A DNA stretch of 60,771 nt from Mariniblastus sp. (GCA_022447555.1 JAKVBF010000020.1:1-60771), one strand, 5' to 3'. Positions 9,149-18,232 are shown, numbered from the stretch's first letter. Numbers and translations are program-made. The notes: a model not told the origin generated them from the sequence alone.

Positions 9149-9391
9149 ATGTCGGGTTCCAATTTTTTTGTAAAGCCCTGTCCGGCTTGTGGGCGTTCCG
9201 CACGGATTTCCCTAGACTATCTTGGAAAAATGGTTTGCTGCAAACATTGTGGACGTGAATTTTTGGCGAATGATCCCGAAAATGAATCGGCCGCTGAGCT
9301 GGATCCGGTTAATTATTGGATCAACTTTACGGAAACCAACCATTCGTTCGATCAGGAGGCTATTTCAGGGTCTCAGCGTTATCCTCGCTAG
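9149..9391 (+). CDS. Small zinc-ribbon protein
   Basis: 80 residues. Residues 11-36 hold two CxxC knuckles, CPACG and CKHCG, about 20 residues apart, in the arrangement CPxCGR-ARI-LDYLGKMVCCKHCGREF. This pattern recurs as an N-terminal module in many planctomycete proteins. The remainder is acidic and shows no domain. AAGGAGGTG at 9138-9146 sits close upstream of the ATG at 9149; earlier in-frame starts lack a site. Function unknown; a nucleic-acid or protein-binding role would be a guess. Confidence 0.8.
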   Translation: MSGSNFFVKPCPACGRSARISLDYLGKMVCCKHCGREFLANDPENESAAELDPVNYWINFTETNHSFDQEAISGSQRYPR

Positions 9392-9570
9392 AGTTTGGGA
9401 AATCGCCCTAGGAAACCAAAAACAACTTGGTTTTTTGAAGTAAACTAGACGAAAACCATGAAGTGGCGGACCGGGTAACAGAAACTATTTTGAGGGTCTG
9501 GTTCCGGCGATTTCAGCTAGTCCGCGGCTTGGTTCGATTAACCCAACTTATTGTTCAGGAGAGTGAGAGC

Positions 9571-9990
9571 ATGCAGCGTTTTTTAAAAGGTGTCTTGGCG
9601 ATCGGATTCATCGCAACGGTCTTAAGCCCTTCGGCTTTGATGGCGCATACTTCCTTTAAGAAAGAGCTCGCAAAAAAATATCCGAATATGAAAATCAGTT
9701 GCAGTGCATGTCACGTTGATAAAAAGCCAAAGTCAGAACGGAATGAATTGGGTAAGTTATTCTTCAAGGATATGAAGAGTAAAAATATTTCGGCCACGTA
9801 TAAGTCGAAAAAAGGAGATGATAGGAAAGCGTATGTCAACGATGTCATGAATCCTGCGTTCAACGCCGCTTTGAAGAAAATTCAAAAGCAGAAGAATAAA
9901 GAAGGAAAGACCTACGACGAGTTGATCAAGAGTGGCGAGATGCCGGGGATCACAAAGAAAGAGGAACCCAAAGCGGCTGCTGGGCGCTAA
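9571..9990 (+). CDS. Small exported protein with a single CxxCH heme-binding motif
   Basis: 139 residues. A Sec signal covers residues 1-25 (hydrophobic LKGVLAIGFIATVL, cleavage after LMA). The mature part has one CSACH motif at about residue 45, the covalent heme c attachment signature, and is otherwise very rich in lysine. A distal Met ligand is possible (several Met) but not identifiable. It may be a small periplasmic c-type cytochrome. CAGGAGAGTGAG just upstream supports the ATG at 9571; an in-frame upstream extension to 9463 would bury the signal. A terminator follows at 10025. No oxidase or partner gene is adjacent. Confidence 0.75.
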   Translation: MQRFLKGVLAIGFIATVLSPSALMAHTSFKKELAKKYPNMKISCSACHVDKKPKSERNELGKLFFKDMKSKNISATYKSKKGDDRKAYVNDVMNPAFNAALKKIQKQKNKEGKTYDELIKSGEMPGITKKEEPKAAAGR

Positions 9991-10024
9991 AGCGGATGCG
10001 GTCGTGGGTAGTGAGGATTTCATC

Positions 10025-10052
10025 AAGCCGGTTCAAACAGGACCGGCTTTTT
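10025..10052 (+). terminator. Rho-independent terminator after the CxxCH protein gene
   Basis: AAGCCGG (10025-10031) pairs with CCGGCTT (10043-10049), extended by a few weaker pairs, and a T-run ends at 10052. It lies 35 bases after the stop codon. Confidence 0.8.
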
Positions 10053-10192
10053 AAATAAAGTGACGCGATCATAAATGATTTGATCGATCAACGGGGATCT
10101 GAATGAAATCTTTGTCGAGTGGAAAAGTGACTGGCTTTGAGGCGGCGGCAACGAATATCGATACTAGTGTGGCGGGATTGTCGGATTAGGAA

Positions 10193-10222
10193 TTGACAGG
10201 TCTGGCGTTGATTCAATAAATT
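10193..10222 (+). promoter_or_regulatory. Candidate sigma70-type promoter for tRNA-Val
   Basis: A perfect -35 TTGACA (10193-10198) is followed 18 bases later by TAAATT (10217-10222), a 4/6 match to TATAAT. The predicted start is about 10 bases before the tRNA 5' end at 10240, which is suitable for a short tRNA leader. Confidence 0.5.
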
Positions 10223-10239
10223 ATTGCTTCCGAGACTTG

Positions 10240-10314
10240 GGGCGATTAGCTCAGTTGGTTTAGAGCACCTGCCTTACAAGCAGGGGGTCACAGGTTCGAG
10301 TCCTGTATCGCCCA
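10240..10314 (+). tRNA. tRNA-Val (anticodon UAC)
   Basis: 75 nt with a 7-bp acceptor stem (GGGCGAT/ATCGCCC), discriminator A at 10314, D arm, a CCTGC/GCAGG anticodon stem with loop CTTACAA and anticodon TAC at 10275-10277, and the T arm CAGG-TTCGAGT-CCTG. The 3' CCA is not encoded. Confidence 0.97.
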
Positions 10315-10319
10315 CTCCA

Positions 10320-10365
10320 CCCCTAGTGGTTGCCCCTTGAAAGGTAGTCATTAGGGGTTTTTTTA
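10320..10365 (+). terminator. Terminator after tRNA-Val
   Basis: A 15-bp stem, including G-U pairs, joins 10320-10334 to 10343-10357 around an 8-base loop, followed by eight T at 10358-10365. It begins six bases after the tRNA. Confidence 0.88.
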
Positions 10366-10423
10366 TTGCGTTACCAGTGTTTACGCCATCGCGAAGCATG
10401 GTTGTTTTCCGTGTTGACTATTT

Positions 10424-11836
10424 TTGATACGTCCATTTTTTCTGGTGGTGTCTGTGTTGCTTTATGGACTAGAACAAGTGAATGGATCCAATTTACCCCT
10501 GCTTGCTCCGTTGAGATTCTTTCGCATACTGCCGCTTTTGGGGGTGTCAGCACTCTGCTGCAATTTTCTTGTTGGCCAAGATGTCGTCACAGGCGTTCTC
10601 TCTCCTAAAGCAATTGCTTCTGACCAACCACTTAAAGGATGGGCTCCTTACACGACAACTGGAAAAATCTATCAGCCGTACTCGATGGTATTTTTTTATG
10701 CCTCTTGGAAAGAACTAGAACCCGTCGAAGGTCAGTTTGAATTTGAAAAATGGGAGAAGGAGGCTTGGGCTCATCCGCGTGCCGAGGGGAAGCATGTCAT
10801 TTTTCGAATTTACATGGACTATCCCAATAAAGAATCCGGAATTCCGACATGGTTATTGGAAAAGGGTGTCGAAACCCAGAAGTACTCGCAACACGGGGGC
10901 GGCATAACACCAAATTATAATCACCCAGAAATGCGGAGATCATTGGCTAAGTTCATCGCAGCACTTGGCGACCGATACAATCAAAATCCTCGTGTTGCCT
11001 TTATTCAACTGGGACTACTTGGGCATTGGGGCGAATGGCACACCTATCCACAAACTGAGCGGTTTGCTGATCGTACGACAACTAAAATCGTGGTCGAAGC
11101 ATATCGGAAAGCATTCCCGGATAAGATGTTGATGGCAAGATACCCACGTGGCTACGCAGCCATTCCAGAGTGGCTCGGGTTCCACGACGACATGTTCCCA
11201 GCCGACACTCAGAACGGCGAAGACTGGTCGTTCTTAAATAGACTTAAAGCGTCGGGGCAGGATGAAAACTGGAAAGTTGCTCCGATCGGTGGTGAGATGG
11301 AAACTTTTCAAGCTCAGAAATGGATGCTGTCTCAATATGAAAACACGCTCAAAGCGTTGCTTGACGGGCACTTTACTTGGGTCGGTCCCTACTGCCCTGC
11401 AATCGTTGAAACACCAGGAAAGAGATATTTAGATCATTGCAAAGCACTGGTCCAACGAATGGGATATGATTTTCATATTCGCACCTACCAGCACAAAAAA
11501 ATAATCAAACAAGGAGAGCCTCTTCAGTTGATTCTTACCGGATCGAACGAGGGGGTTGCACCTTTTTATTACGATTGGCCGGTGCGATTGGCCTTGATTG
11601 ATGCACATGGAGAAGTTGTAACGACCGACACGGATTTGGATATTCGTCGTTGGGGACCCGGTGAATTCAAAACACTTCTGACAGCCCCCTCTCACAACCT
11701 TTCACCAGGACTTTATCGTCTGGGGATTGGTGTCATCGATCCTTGGACCAACAAGCCTCGCTTGCAGTTTTCCAGCAAGATGGAACTGCATGAAGCCGGC
11801 TGGCAAATCTTCAGCAATCTGGAAATCATTAAGTGA
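10424..11836 (+). CDS. Secreted DUF4832-type glycosidase-like protein
   Basis: 470 residues. Residues 75-320 resemble a TIM-barrel glycosidase: PYSMVFFYASWKELEPVEGQ, then a strand-end QLGLLGHWGEWH, with Glu/His positions typical of beta-galactosidase-like folds, and an IGGEME segment. Residues about 350-465 match the DUF4832 all-beta domain (YDFHIRTYQ, then APFYYDWPVRLALI). Carbohydrate breakdown outside the cytoplasm is the likely role, but no substrate can be named. The start is uncertain: the only in-frame options are TTG/GTG codons (TTG 10424 given), and a Sec-like stretch RFFRILPLLGVSALCCNFLVG begins near residue 30, so a TTG near 10511 is an alternative. It follows the tRNA-Val terminator and stands alone. 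Confidence 0.72.
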   Translation: MIRPFFLVVSVLLYGLEQVNGSNLPLLAPLRFFRILPLLGVSALCCNFLVGQDVVTGVLSPKAIASDQPLKGWAPYTTTGKIYQPYSMVFFYASWKELEPVEGQFEFEKWEKEAWAHPRAEGKHVIFRIYMDYPNKESGIPTWLLEKGVETQKYSQHGGGITPNYNHPEMRRSLAKFIAALGDRYNQNPRVAFIQLGLLGHWGEWHTYPQTERFADRTTTKIVVEAYRKAFPDKMLMARYPRGYAAIPEWLGFHDDMFPADTQNGEDWSFLNRLKASGQDENWKVAPIGGEMETFQAQKWMLSQYENTLKALLDGHFTWVGPYCPAIVETPGKRYLDHCKALVQRMGYDFHIRTYQHKKIIKQGEPLQLILTGSNEGVAPFYYDWPVRLALIDAHGEVVTTDTDLDIRRWGPGEFKTLLTAPSHNLSPGLYRLGIGVIDPWTNKPRLQFSSKMELHEAGWQIFSNLEIIK

Positions 11837-11913
11837 TCGGCACGGTCTTCGGTATTCCGATACTCGTCGTTTCGATTCAATCTAGCCTAATCATTAGAAC
11901 GACCGAACCCGAT

Positions 11914-12477
11914 TCAATCAGATGCAACTTCTTTGGTCGTGCGTGATGCCTCGTCGGATTGCAAGAATTTTATCTTCCATTGGTTGCCGCGTTTGACAAG
12001 GTAAACGCTTTCCAACCACTTCAGATCGGATCGAAATTGTTTCTCATCCTTTTCAAAGAAGAAAATGCCTGTGTTCACGTAACTTGCGTGCGCGGAGTTT
12101 TCGTCTAGAGAAACTCTGAAATCGCTCAATTTCCAATCCGTAGAAATCCATTGACGATCAGCCGTTTGAAACAGATCGAGCAATTCATTCAGAGTGTACT
12201 TTTTTCCCATCTCATAAATAAAGAAATCATCCGTTACCTGTTGGCGATATTTCTTGGAGGACTGATTTTTTATTTTAAGCCCTTCAAAAAAACGATTGAC
12301 GACTTCGATTACCTGGCCAACGCGAGGATCGTCCTGTTGGTCATGCGCCCCCGATTCGGAACGCGGCTTGTTGACCGAACGGATTTTGGAGTCTGTTACC
12401 CTCGAGCACATAGGTGACTCATTAAAGACCAAAGAAGATAGAGACATGTACAATGCTAAGAAAAAAATAAATTTCAT
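11914..12477 (-). CDS. Exported NTF2/SnoaL-like protein
   Basis: 187 residues. A signal peptide (KFIFFLALYMSLSSLVF) precedes a polar linker. Residues about 55-180 have the alpha+beta pattern of the SnoaL/NTF2-like fold: a first helix VIEVVNRFFEGL, the FIYEMGKKYTLNELLDLF segment, then strands DFRVSLDENSAHASYVNTGIF and a final YLVKRGNQWKIKFLQS, typical of the last strand. No catalytic residues can be assigned. It starts five bases after the stop of the membrane protein gene at 12482-12793, with AGGAG overlapping that stop, so the two form an operon. Confidence 0.75.
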   Translation of the reverse strand: MKFIFFLALYMSLSSLVFNESPMCSRVTDSKIRSVNKPRSESGAHDQQDDPRVGQVIEVVNRFFEGLKIKNQSSKKYRQQVTDDFFIYEMGKKYTLNELLDLFQTADRQWISTDWKLSDFRVSLDENSAHASYVNTGIFFFEKDEKQFRSDLKWLESVYLVKRGNQWKIKFLQSDEASRTTKEVASD

Positions 12478-12481
12478 CAAA

Positions 12482-12793
12482 TCAACTCCTCACCTTGTCT
12501 GTTTTTTGAATTGCCTTTAGGTGTCGAGACAAGGCGATATGCAGGCCAATCGCTGGCAAGACTAGAAACACCAAGACAAATAGTTTCAATTCTGAAAGAA
12601 TCAGAAACATCAACGCGTTGTAGGTAGGTCGTTCTAAAGAAATAAAGAAATTGTGAAGCGCATACGCTTGATCGTTCAGCAGGAGCCAAGGAATGCACAG
12701 CAGCAATAACAAACCCCCACCAAAACCTGCCCAATACAGGCCTTTTATGATCAACCAAAGTATCTCAAATTTTCCAGTTTTCAAATCATTCAT
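12482..12793 (-). CDS. Small membrane protein (operon partner of NTF2-like protein)
   Basis: 103 residues with TM segments at about 13-40 (ILWLIIKGLYWAGFGGGLLLLLCIPWLLL) and 60-88 (ALMFLILSELKLFVLVFLVLPAIGL). The ATG at 12793 is preceded by GGAGG at good spacing; an earlier in-frame start would add 14 residues. The family is not recognised. It is the first gene of a two-gene operon with the NTF2-like protein. Confidence 0.72.
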   Translation of the reverse strand: MNDLKTGKFEILWLIIKGLYWAGFGGGLLLLLCIPWLLLNDQAYALHNFFISLERPTYNALMFLILSELKLFVLVFLVLPAIGLHIALSRHLKAIQKTDKVRS

Positions 12794-13233
12794 TAGGAAG
12801 CCTCCAAGATCGGTAAGTGAATAGAACGCAGCCATTTATTGACAAAAAACCCACGTCTCGCAAAACAGACTACCTGATTTTCATGAATGGGTTTTGTTTT
12901 GCAGGCTATTTTTTCCGGAAGGATCTCTGTTCCGTCGTTTTGACCGGTCCCTATTCCTATACGAGGCGAGTCAAAAAAACAGTTAGGAGACCAAGTCTTT
13001 GAAATTGTTTTATGATAGAGGCGCAGGCACCTGAGAAGAAATCGAGAGGACGGCAGCGTTAGACGTGGTTGGCAGATTGAATTCTCAGGTTGTTAGTCTA
13101 GCTCGTTTAAGCTACCTAGTGGCGGTCTGCAGTTCTTGGGTCGACCTGAAAGTCTGGAAAATCTGAATGAGTTTGAAATCAGCAGTGACAGGATTGTGGA
13201 TCGGCGATCGGCTCTTTGGGGAGCTGATTAGAT
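12794..13233. other. Intergenic region
   Basis: About 440 bases between two minus-strand units. Only a weak 61-codon plus-strand frame is present, which I do not accept as a gene. No clear terminator or RNA seen. Confidence 0.35.
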
Positions 13234-13977
13234 TCATTCTTTTGATGGCTCGCCGTCGCGACCAAAGAACATCATATGCTGCCAAGGCAGGCGGTCAAAT
13301 TCCCGAACCAATTTGAATCCATTGGCGGTTAATTCCTTGTTCACCTGTTTCTTACTCATTTTATGCAGTCGTTTGATCGGGACGCGGTCATCTTCCGCTC
13401 TGTATTCGACCATCACGATCACGCCATCTTTTTTCAGACTCTGTCGCATCGACGCGAGCATTTGTTCCGGGTGAGAAAATTCATGATAGACGTCGACCAG
13501 CAGGATCATATCAATCGAATTGGGTGGCAGACGTGGGTTGTGATAAGAGCCAAGGATGGGGACGACATTTTCAATCCCCTGTTGTTCAGTTCGTTCTCTT
13601 AGGTATTCCAGCATTTCCGATTGAACATCCACCCCAAGAACAAGCCCTTTTTTACCGGTTAGATCGGCCATCTTCAGGGTGTGGAATCCATTTCCACACC
13701 CCATATCACACAGGGTCATTCCCCGTTTGATTCCGAGATTAGTAATCATCATTGAGCAGCGCTCCTCACGCTCGCGCTCGTCTCGAATAAGCCACTCGGC
13801 TCCGGTGTAGTGCATAGTGCGAGCGATCACCCGGCCCATGTATTCCGTCAACGGTGGTGGTATTTTGCTCTCCTGAGAGGCGGCTGTTTCGCAGTCGAAA
13901 CCGATCAGGCAAATGCCAGCGATTGAGCCTGCCAGAATCGCCAAAGGTGAATGTGGGAAGAATGGTTTTGAATTCAT
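13234..13977 (-). CDS. Exported class I SAM-dependent methyltransferase
   Basis: 247 residues from the ATG at 13977. Residues 7-32 form a Sec-like signal (PLAILAGSIAGICLIGF) ending near AASQE. The methyltransferase core follows: motif I TLCDMGCGNGFHT, motif II VLGVDVQSEM, then the post-core DMILLVDVYHEFSHPEQML and MVEYRAEDD. An exported SAM enzyme is odd, as SAM is cytoplasmic; planctomycetes have several such proteins, so the hydrophobic segment may instead be a membrane anchor with the domain inside. The substrate is unknown; the overall layout resembles UbiE/COQ5-like small-molecule methyltransferases. Confidence 0.82.
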   Translation of the reverse strand: MNSKPFFPHSPLAILAGSIAGICLIGFDCETAASQESKIPPPLTEYMGRVIARTMHYTGAEWLIRDEREREERCSMMITNLGIKRGMTLCDMGCGNGFHTLKMADLTGKKGLVLGVDVQSEMLEYLRERTEQQGIENVVPILGSYHNPRLPPNSIDMILLVDVYHEFSHPEQMLASMRQSLKKDGVIVMVEYRAEDDRVPIKRLHKMSKKQVNKELTANGFKLVREFDRLPWQHMMFFGRDGEPSKE

Positions 13978-14059
13978 CGCAATACCCTGAACGGCAGAAG
14001 GTTTCAATTTATTGTAGCGTAGGTAGCAACCGAGAAGGGTGGAATTTGATCACCATAAA

Positions 14060-15766
14060 TCAGTTGGTTGGAAGCGTTGGGCCCCCCGTTGTGGAAACTC
14101 TCCAGCGAGCCCCAAACAACCAAATCATCAGTTTGAAGAGGGTAGCATTGAAGACCAGAGTGAACAGAACGTATCCACCAAAGTGTCGTAGATCATTTAA
14201 GGGGTACCCCATCCATTGCCCTGTATCTTGACTGTTCGCCCGACTCCATCGGTTCGATTGCTTCTCCAATCCCTCCATGTAGATCGGGAAATTGAACGCT
14301 GCGGCGAAGGGACTGGTAATGGTCGAGTACTCTACATAAGGCGTCGTGGGTGATTCAGGAAAATAATTTTGTGCAAAGAAGCTGCCGGCAAGAGGGCCGA
14401 GATACAATACTAAAATAGTGGTGTAGGTAACGATCAAACTGGTAACCGTTTTGTGGAATACCGTTGAGCAAAAAAGGGCCAATACCGCTGTGGTCAGGCA
14501 GGTCAATGCGATGATGACCAGATATGCGATGATCGTCGGAATGATCGCCCAGTATTCAGGAACCATGATAAAAGCAAGTAATACCGGCCAAAGTAAAAAC
14601 GAAGTCAGCACACTCGAAACTCGCAATCCCGAAATCAGTTTTCCCCATAAGAATTGCCATGGCGTGATGATGGTCGTTAGTAAAAGGTCGAGTGTTTGTC
14701 GTTCCCGTTCGCTGGTAATGCTGCCGGCAGAAAAAACAGGTCCCACTAAAATATTGAAGACGCAAACATAGGCGATGTACCAGGGTGCCATGCCTTGCCG
14801 GATGTAAAGAAAGATCGCCATCAATGGGATTGCTAAGATCATGCTGATTTGAATGGCCAGTCGCAGCATCAATGTTCCTTGGCCAAAAATCTCACTCCGC
14901 ATCTCTTTGTCATAGATCGGGTTCGTGTGGTCGCTCATCAACGTGTTGCGTTTAGGAGGAGCAAACAGGCGGTCAGGAAATTGATCTCTTTGAATGACCA
15001 AGCCGACGACCTCGGCCGCCTCTTGGTCGAGATCTACAACTTCCTGTCCTTCGCTGCCCACGTCGGGTGGATAGAGCAGTCTCGCCGAGGTTAGGTAGAA
15101 AAGAGAAATGGAAATCGCGGCCGCGATTCCGGGTAAGACGGTCACGGTCAGGTTGAATCGGGTTGCGCCGCGAGATTCGAGTGCCTGCCAAAACAACACA
15201 CCTAAAATAGCAAGAGGCAAAATCAAAAGATATGAGACAACCAGCGACGCTGACGTTCGTTTGAATTGACTGCCGCACCAGATGCTGATCATTCCAAATG
15301 TGACCACGCTACAAATCAAGGCTAGGTAGGCAGCCAGAACTTCATAAAAAGATACGCCGCCAAGCGGTAGGCAAAGCATGACAATAGGGAGTGAGGCGAA
15401 AATCAAGATGGCGAGATGGGTTAATGCCGCCACCAACTTTCCCATTACGATTGCTTGGGGTTGTAAAGGACTGGCCAGAAGCATCTCGTATGTTTTTCGT
15501 TCTTTTTCCCCCGGGATCGCACCCGCTGCAAAACTGGGGGCCATCAAGGATGCCAAAATGTATTGGCCCAGAAAGAATAGGTTGACGAGTTGACTGGTGC
15601 TGCCCGGGTTACTGCTGAGGTCGAGGCGAAGGTTGTCTTTAGGCCACGCAAAATAAACCAATGCCGCTAGTAAAAGTTGATAGATCAGCAAAAGAAAAAA
15701 AGCGCGCGGCAATCTGAGGTTGACCAAAAGTTCGCGTTGAAGAACAGGGTTCTCAAACAGATACAT
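14060..15766 (-). CDS. ABC-2-type transporter permease (duplicated)
   Basis: 568 residues with two homologous permease halves, each of about six TM segments. Each half carries the ABC-2 coupling-helix-like stretch: IPGEKERKTYEMLLASP near residues 84-100 and ITSERERQTLDLLLTT near 350. That makes a fused two-subunit permease like those of gliding/NosY-type exporters. The ATPase is missing: no Walker A protein is nearby, so it must be encoded elsewhere. It starts 15 bp after argG on the same strand, an unusual operon partner. Confidence 0.85.
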   Translation of the reverse strand: MYLFENPVLQRELLVNLRLPRAFFLLLIYQLLLAALVYFAWPKDNLRLDLSSNPGSTSQLVNLFFLGQYILASLMAPSFAAGAIPGEKERKTYEMLLASPLQPQAIVMGKLVAALTHLAILIFASLPIVMLCLPLGGVSFYEVLAAYLALICSVVTFGMISIWCGSQFKRTSASLVVSYLLILPLAILGVLFWQALESRGATRFNLTVTVLPGIAAAISISLFYLTSARLLYPPDVGSEGQEVVDLDQEAAEVVGLVIQRDQFPDRLFAPPKRNTLMSDHTNPIYDKEMRSEIFGQGTLMLRLAIQISMILAIPLMAIFLYIRQGMAPWYIAYVCVFNILVGPVFSAGSITSERERQTLDLLLTTIITPWQFLWGKLISGLRVSSVLTSFLLWPVLLAFIMVPEYWAIIPTIIAYLVIIALTCLTTAVLALFCSTVFHKTVTSLIVTYTTILVLYLGPLAGSFFAQNYFPESPTTPYVEYSTITSPFAAAFNFPIYMEGLEKQSNRWSRANSQDTGQWMGYPLNDLRHFGGYVLFTLVFNATLFKLMIWLFGARWRVSTTGGPTLPTN

Positions 15767-15781
15767 AGGATTAACGTGCCT

Positions 15782-16996
15782 TTAGTACTCACGGGGTAAT
15801 CGCCGGGCCTGAACTCGCGACGGGAGACCTTGGATTCTCAAAAAACCCTCGGCATCTGTTTGGTTGTAGTCGCCTCCGCCCTCCATCGTCGCAATCGCGT
15901 CGTCATAGAGGCTGTTGGGGCTGCTCCGTTTGGCGATTGAAATATTACCTTTGTATAAATCCAATGTTACCTCACCCGTCACATGTTGTTGGGCGTTGCG
16001 ATTGAATTCAAAGAGGGCGTCCATTTTAGGGCAGTACCAGAATCCATAGTAAACCATCTCTGCGACCTCGGGAGCTAAGCGATCCCTGAGGTGCATCAGG
16101 TCACGGTCCATGGTGAGCTGTTCAACATACCGATGTGCTTCGTAGAGCAATGTCATTCCGGGCGCTTCATAAACACCCCTGCTTTTCATCCCGACGAATC
16201 GGTTTTCGACCATGTCGATTCGGCCGATTCCATTTCGACCCGCCTGTTCGTTTAATTGCTCAACGATTTCCAACGGCGACAATGGTTTTCCATCGACGGA
16301 GGTCGGCACTCCCGATTGAAATCCGATGGTTACCGTCTCTTTTCGGTCCGGAGCGTCTGCGGGAGCGACTCCCATTCCGAATTCTACGATTTCACATCCG
16401 TTGACATCGAGTTCTTCGAGTTGCCCCGCTTCGTAACTAATGTGGAGGCAGTTTTCATCGCTGCTGTAGGGTTTGGCCGCGGTCGCTTTGACCGGGATCT
16501 TTTTGGCATCGCAGTAGTCGATGAGTTCGGTGCGGCCCGGGAACAAGTTTCGAAAGGTTTCATCACGCCAGGGGGCAATTACCTTGACGTTGGCATCTAA
16601 TGCCTCCGCCGCCAATTGGAAACGGCATTGATCGTTGCCTTTACCGGTAGCGCCGTGCGCGTAAGCATCGGCACCGACTTCGCGGGCGATTCTTAAACAG
16701 GCTTTCGAGATCAAGGGACGGGCAATGGAGGTTCCTAGAAGATAGACCCCTTCGTATTTTGCTTGCCAAGAGAGAACCGGAAAAGCAAAGTCGCGACATA
16801 ACTCCTCTCGAACATCTACAATTTGAGCCGAAGCTGCTCCGATATCTTCGGCTTTTTTCATGATCTCTTGACGGTCTTCGCATGGTTGACCCAAGTCCAC
16901 ATAGACGGCGTGTACCTCATAACCTTGATCCATCAACCAGCCAAGAATAACGGACGTGTCGAGTCCGCCAGAATACGCCAATACACAACTAGGCAT
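15782..16996 (-). CDS. argG: Argininosuccinate synthase
   Basis: The enzyme joins citrulline and aspartate with ATP to make argininosuccinate, the penultimate step of arginine synthesis. The 404-residue protein has the PP-loop AYSGGLDTS (7-15), the substrate-binding YLLGTSIARP (85-94), and the signature HGATGKGNDQ (114-123). Length is normal. It heads a minus-strand unit with the ABC permease 15 bp downstream. argC and argJ lie far away at 57.3-59.6 kb, so the pathway is dispersed. Confidence 0.97.
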   Translation of the reverse strand: MPSCVLAYSGGLDTSVILGWLMDQGYEVHAVYVDLGQPCEDRQEIMKKAEDIGAASAQIVDVREELCRDFAFPVLSWQAKYEGVYLLGTSIARPLISKACLRIAREVGADAYAHGATGKGNDQCRFQLAAEALDANVKVIAPWRDETFRNLFPGRTELIDYCDAKKIPVKATAAKPYSSDENCLHISYEAGQLEELDVNGCEIVEFGMGVAPADAPDRKETVTIGFQSGVPTSVDGKPLSPLEIVEQLNEQAGRNGIGRIDMVENRFVGMKSRGVYEAPGMTLLYEAHRYVEQLTMDRDLMHLRDRLAPEVAEMVYYGFWYCPKMDALFEFNRNAQQHVTGEVTLDLYKGNISIAKRSSPNSLYDDAIATMEGGGDYNQTDAEGFLRIQGLPSRVQARRLPREY

Positions 16997-17142
16997 TCAA
17001 GTGTTCCTAATAGTTCCTGTTAAAAATACGATCATTGCAAACGTCGAATAAATCTCTGCTGCAACCCTTGTCCCAGATTGTAGATCATCAGTTCGGCCAG
17101 TAACATCGGTCGCTCACAACAGTCCTTGGTTTCTGAAACGAG

Positions 17143-18123
17143 ATGAGCGTGATTAATCGCCATGATTTTCAACAAGCGGCCCGCCACTTTCGGAGTGGCC
17201 GTTTAAGTTTGAGTGATTTTACCAGCAAAGTATTTGGTGCGACTTCGGCCGCTGAGAGACGTTGCGACGAAAAAAAAGGGGGTTACGTCCTCCCAGCACG
17301 TGGGGATGACAGCCACAAAGGAGACTTCGGCCGGGTTTTGGCGGTTGGCGGCTCCGTGGGTATGGCCGGGGCGATCGCCTTGACGGCTCAGGCTGCGATG
17401 AGGACGGGTTCGGGGTTGGTCCGGGTGATCACGCCTTCAGAAGTTCAAGCGACCGTGGGCGCATTTTCGCCCTGCTTGATGGTCGTGCCAGCTGAGTCGG
17501 TCAATGGTTGCTTTGCTTCAACGGCTCAAGCGATGATTGACCAGCATGCCGAGTGGTCCAACGTGGTCGCCTTGGGACCAGGCATGGGCCGTTCCGAACC
17601 GGGGCAGGCATTGGTGCGTCAGTTGTACGAAGAACGCGTTCAGCCGATGGTTCTCGATGCTGACGGACTCAATAATTTGGCTGACGCCAAATTGGACTGG
17701 TCAGCGCATCGAGGGCCTCGGATCCTGACGCCTCACGCTGGTGAGTTTCAGCGGTTGGTCGGGGAGACATTCAGGGATCGGTCACGTCTCGAGGCAAGAG
17801 CGGTTCAATTCGCGGAAGACCATCAGTTAACATTGATCCTCAAAGGATCGCGATCCTTGGTCACCGATGGTCGTCAGAAGTCGCATAATAAAAGTGGGAA
17901 TTCAGGGATGGCGACAGCCGGTACGGGTGACGTATTGACTGGCATTGTCGCCTCGTTGCTGGGCCAGGGGCTAAGCTGTCTTGATGCCGCCGATACAGGT
18001 TGTTATCTGCATGGTTTGGCGGGCGATATCGCAGCCAAACAACTGGGTAAAGCGTCGATGATCGCAACCGATCTACTCGATGCTTTGCCGCAATCCCTGC
18101 AAACATTGGAGAATGCGAATTAA
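17143..18123 (+). CDS. nnrD: ADP/ATP-dependent NAD(P)H-hydrate dehydratase
   Basis: NnrD repairs the hydrated forms of NADH and NADPH. The 326-residue product has the carbohydrate-kinase-like YjeF C-terminal domain only: the first GDFGRVLAVGGSVGMAGA (about 60-77), VVALGPGMG (141-149), VLDADGLNNL (170-179), ILTPHAGEF (194-202), and the nucleotide-binding GMATAGTGDVLTGIVASL (255-272) with catalytic Asp263. The epimerase half (NnrE) that is fused in E. coli is absent. An N-terminal ~50-residue polar extension precedes the domain. A weak hairpin (18125-18142) follows the stop. Confidence 0.92.
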   Translation: MSVINRHDFQQAARHFRSGRLSLSDFTSKVFGATSAAERRCDEKKGGYVLPARGDDSHKGDFGRVLAVGGSVGMAGAIALTAQAAMRTGSGLVRVITPSEVQATVGAFSPCLMVVPAESVNGCFASTAQAMIDQHAEWSNVVALGPGMGRSEPGQALVRQLYEERVQPMVLDADGLNNLADAKLDWSAHRGPRILTPHAGEFQRLVGETFRDRSRLEARAVQFAEDHQLTLILKGSRSLVTDGRQKSHNKSGNSGMATAGTGDVLTGIVASLLGQGLSCLDAADTGCYLHGLAGDIAAKQLGKASMIATDLLDALPQSLQTLENAN

Positions 18124-18232
18124 GGTTCCATCGGCGTGGAACAAATGAGCCATGCTTAGTCCATGGCAGGGTAATAACGGCTGATATTTGAAATTCGTTT
18201 CTTGCGTCTGACAGGTTGGGATCGATTTGTGC

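Noticed and set aside
12817-13002. 61-codon plus-strand frame
   Set aside because: Short, no recognised family, no ribosome site, and lies upstream of a minus-strand operon where promoter DNA is expected.
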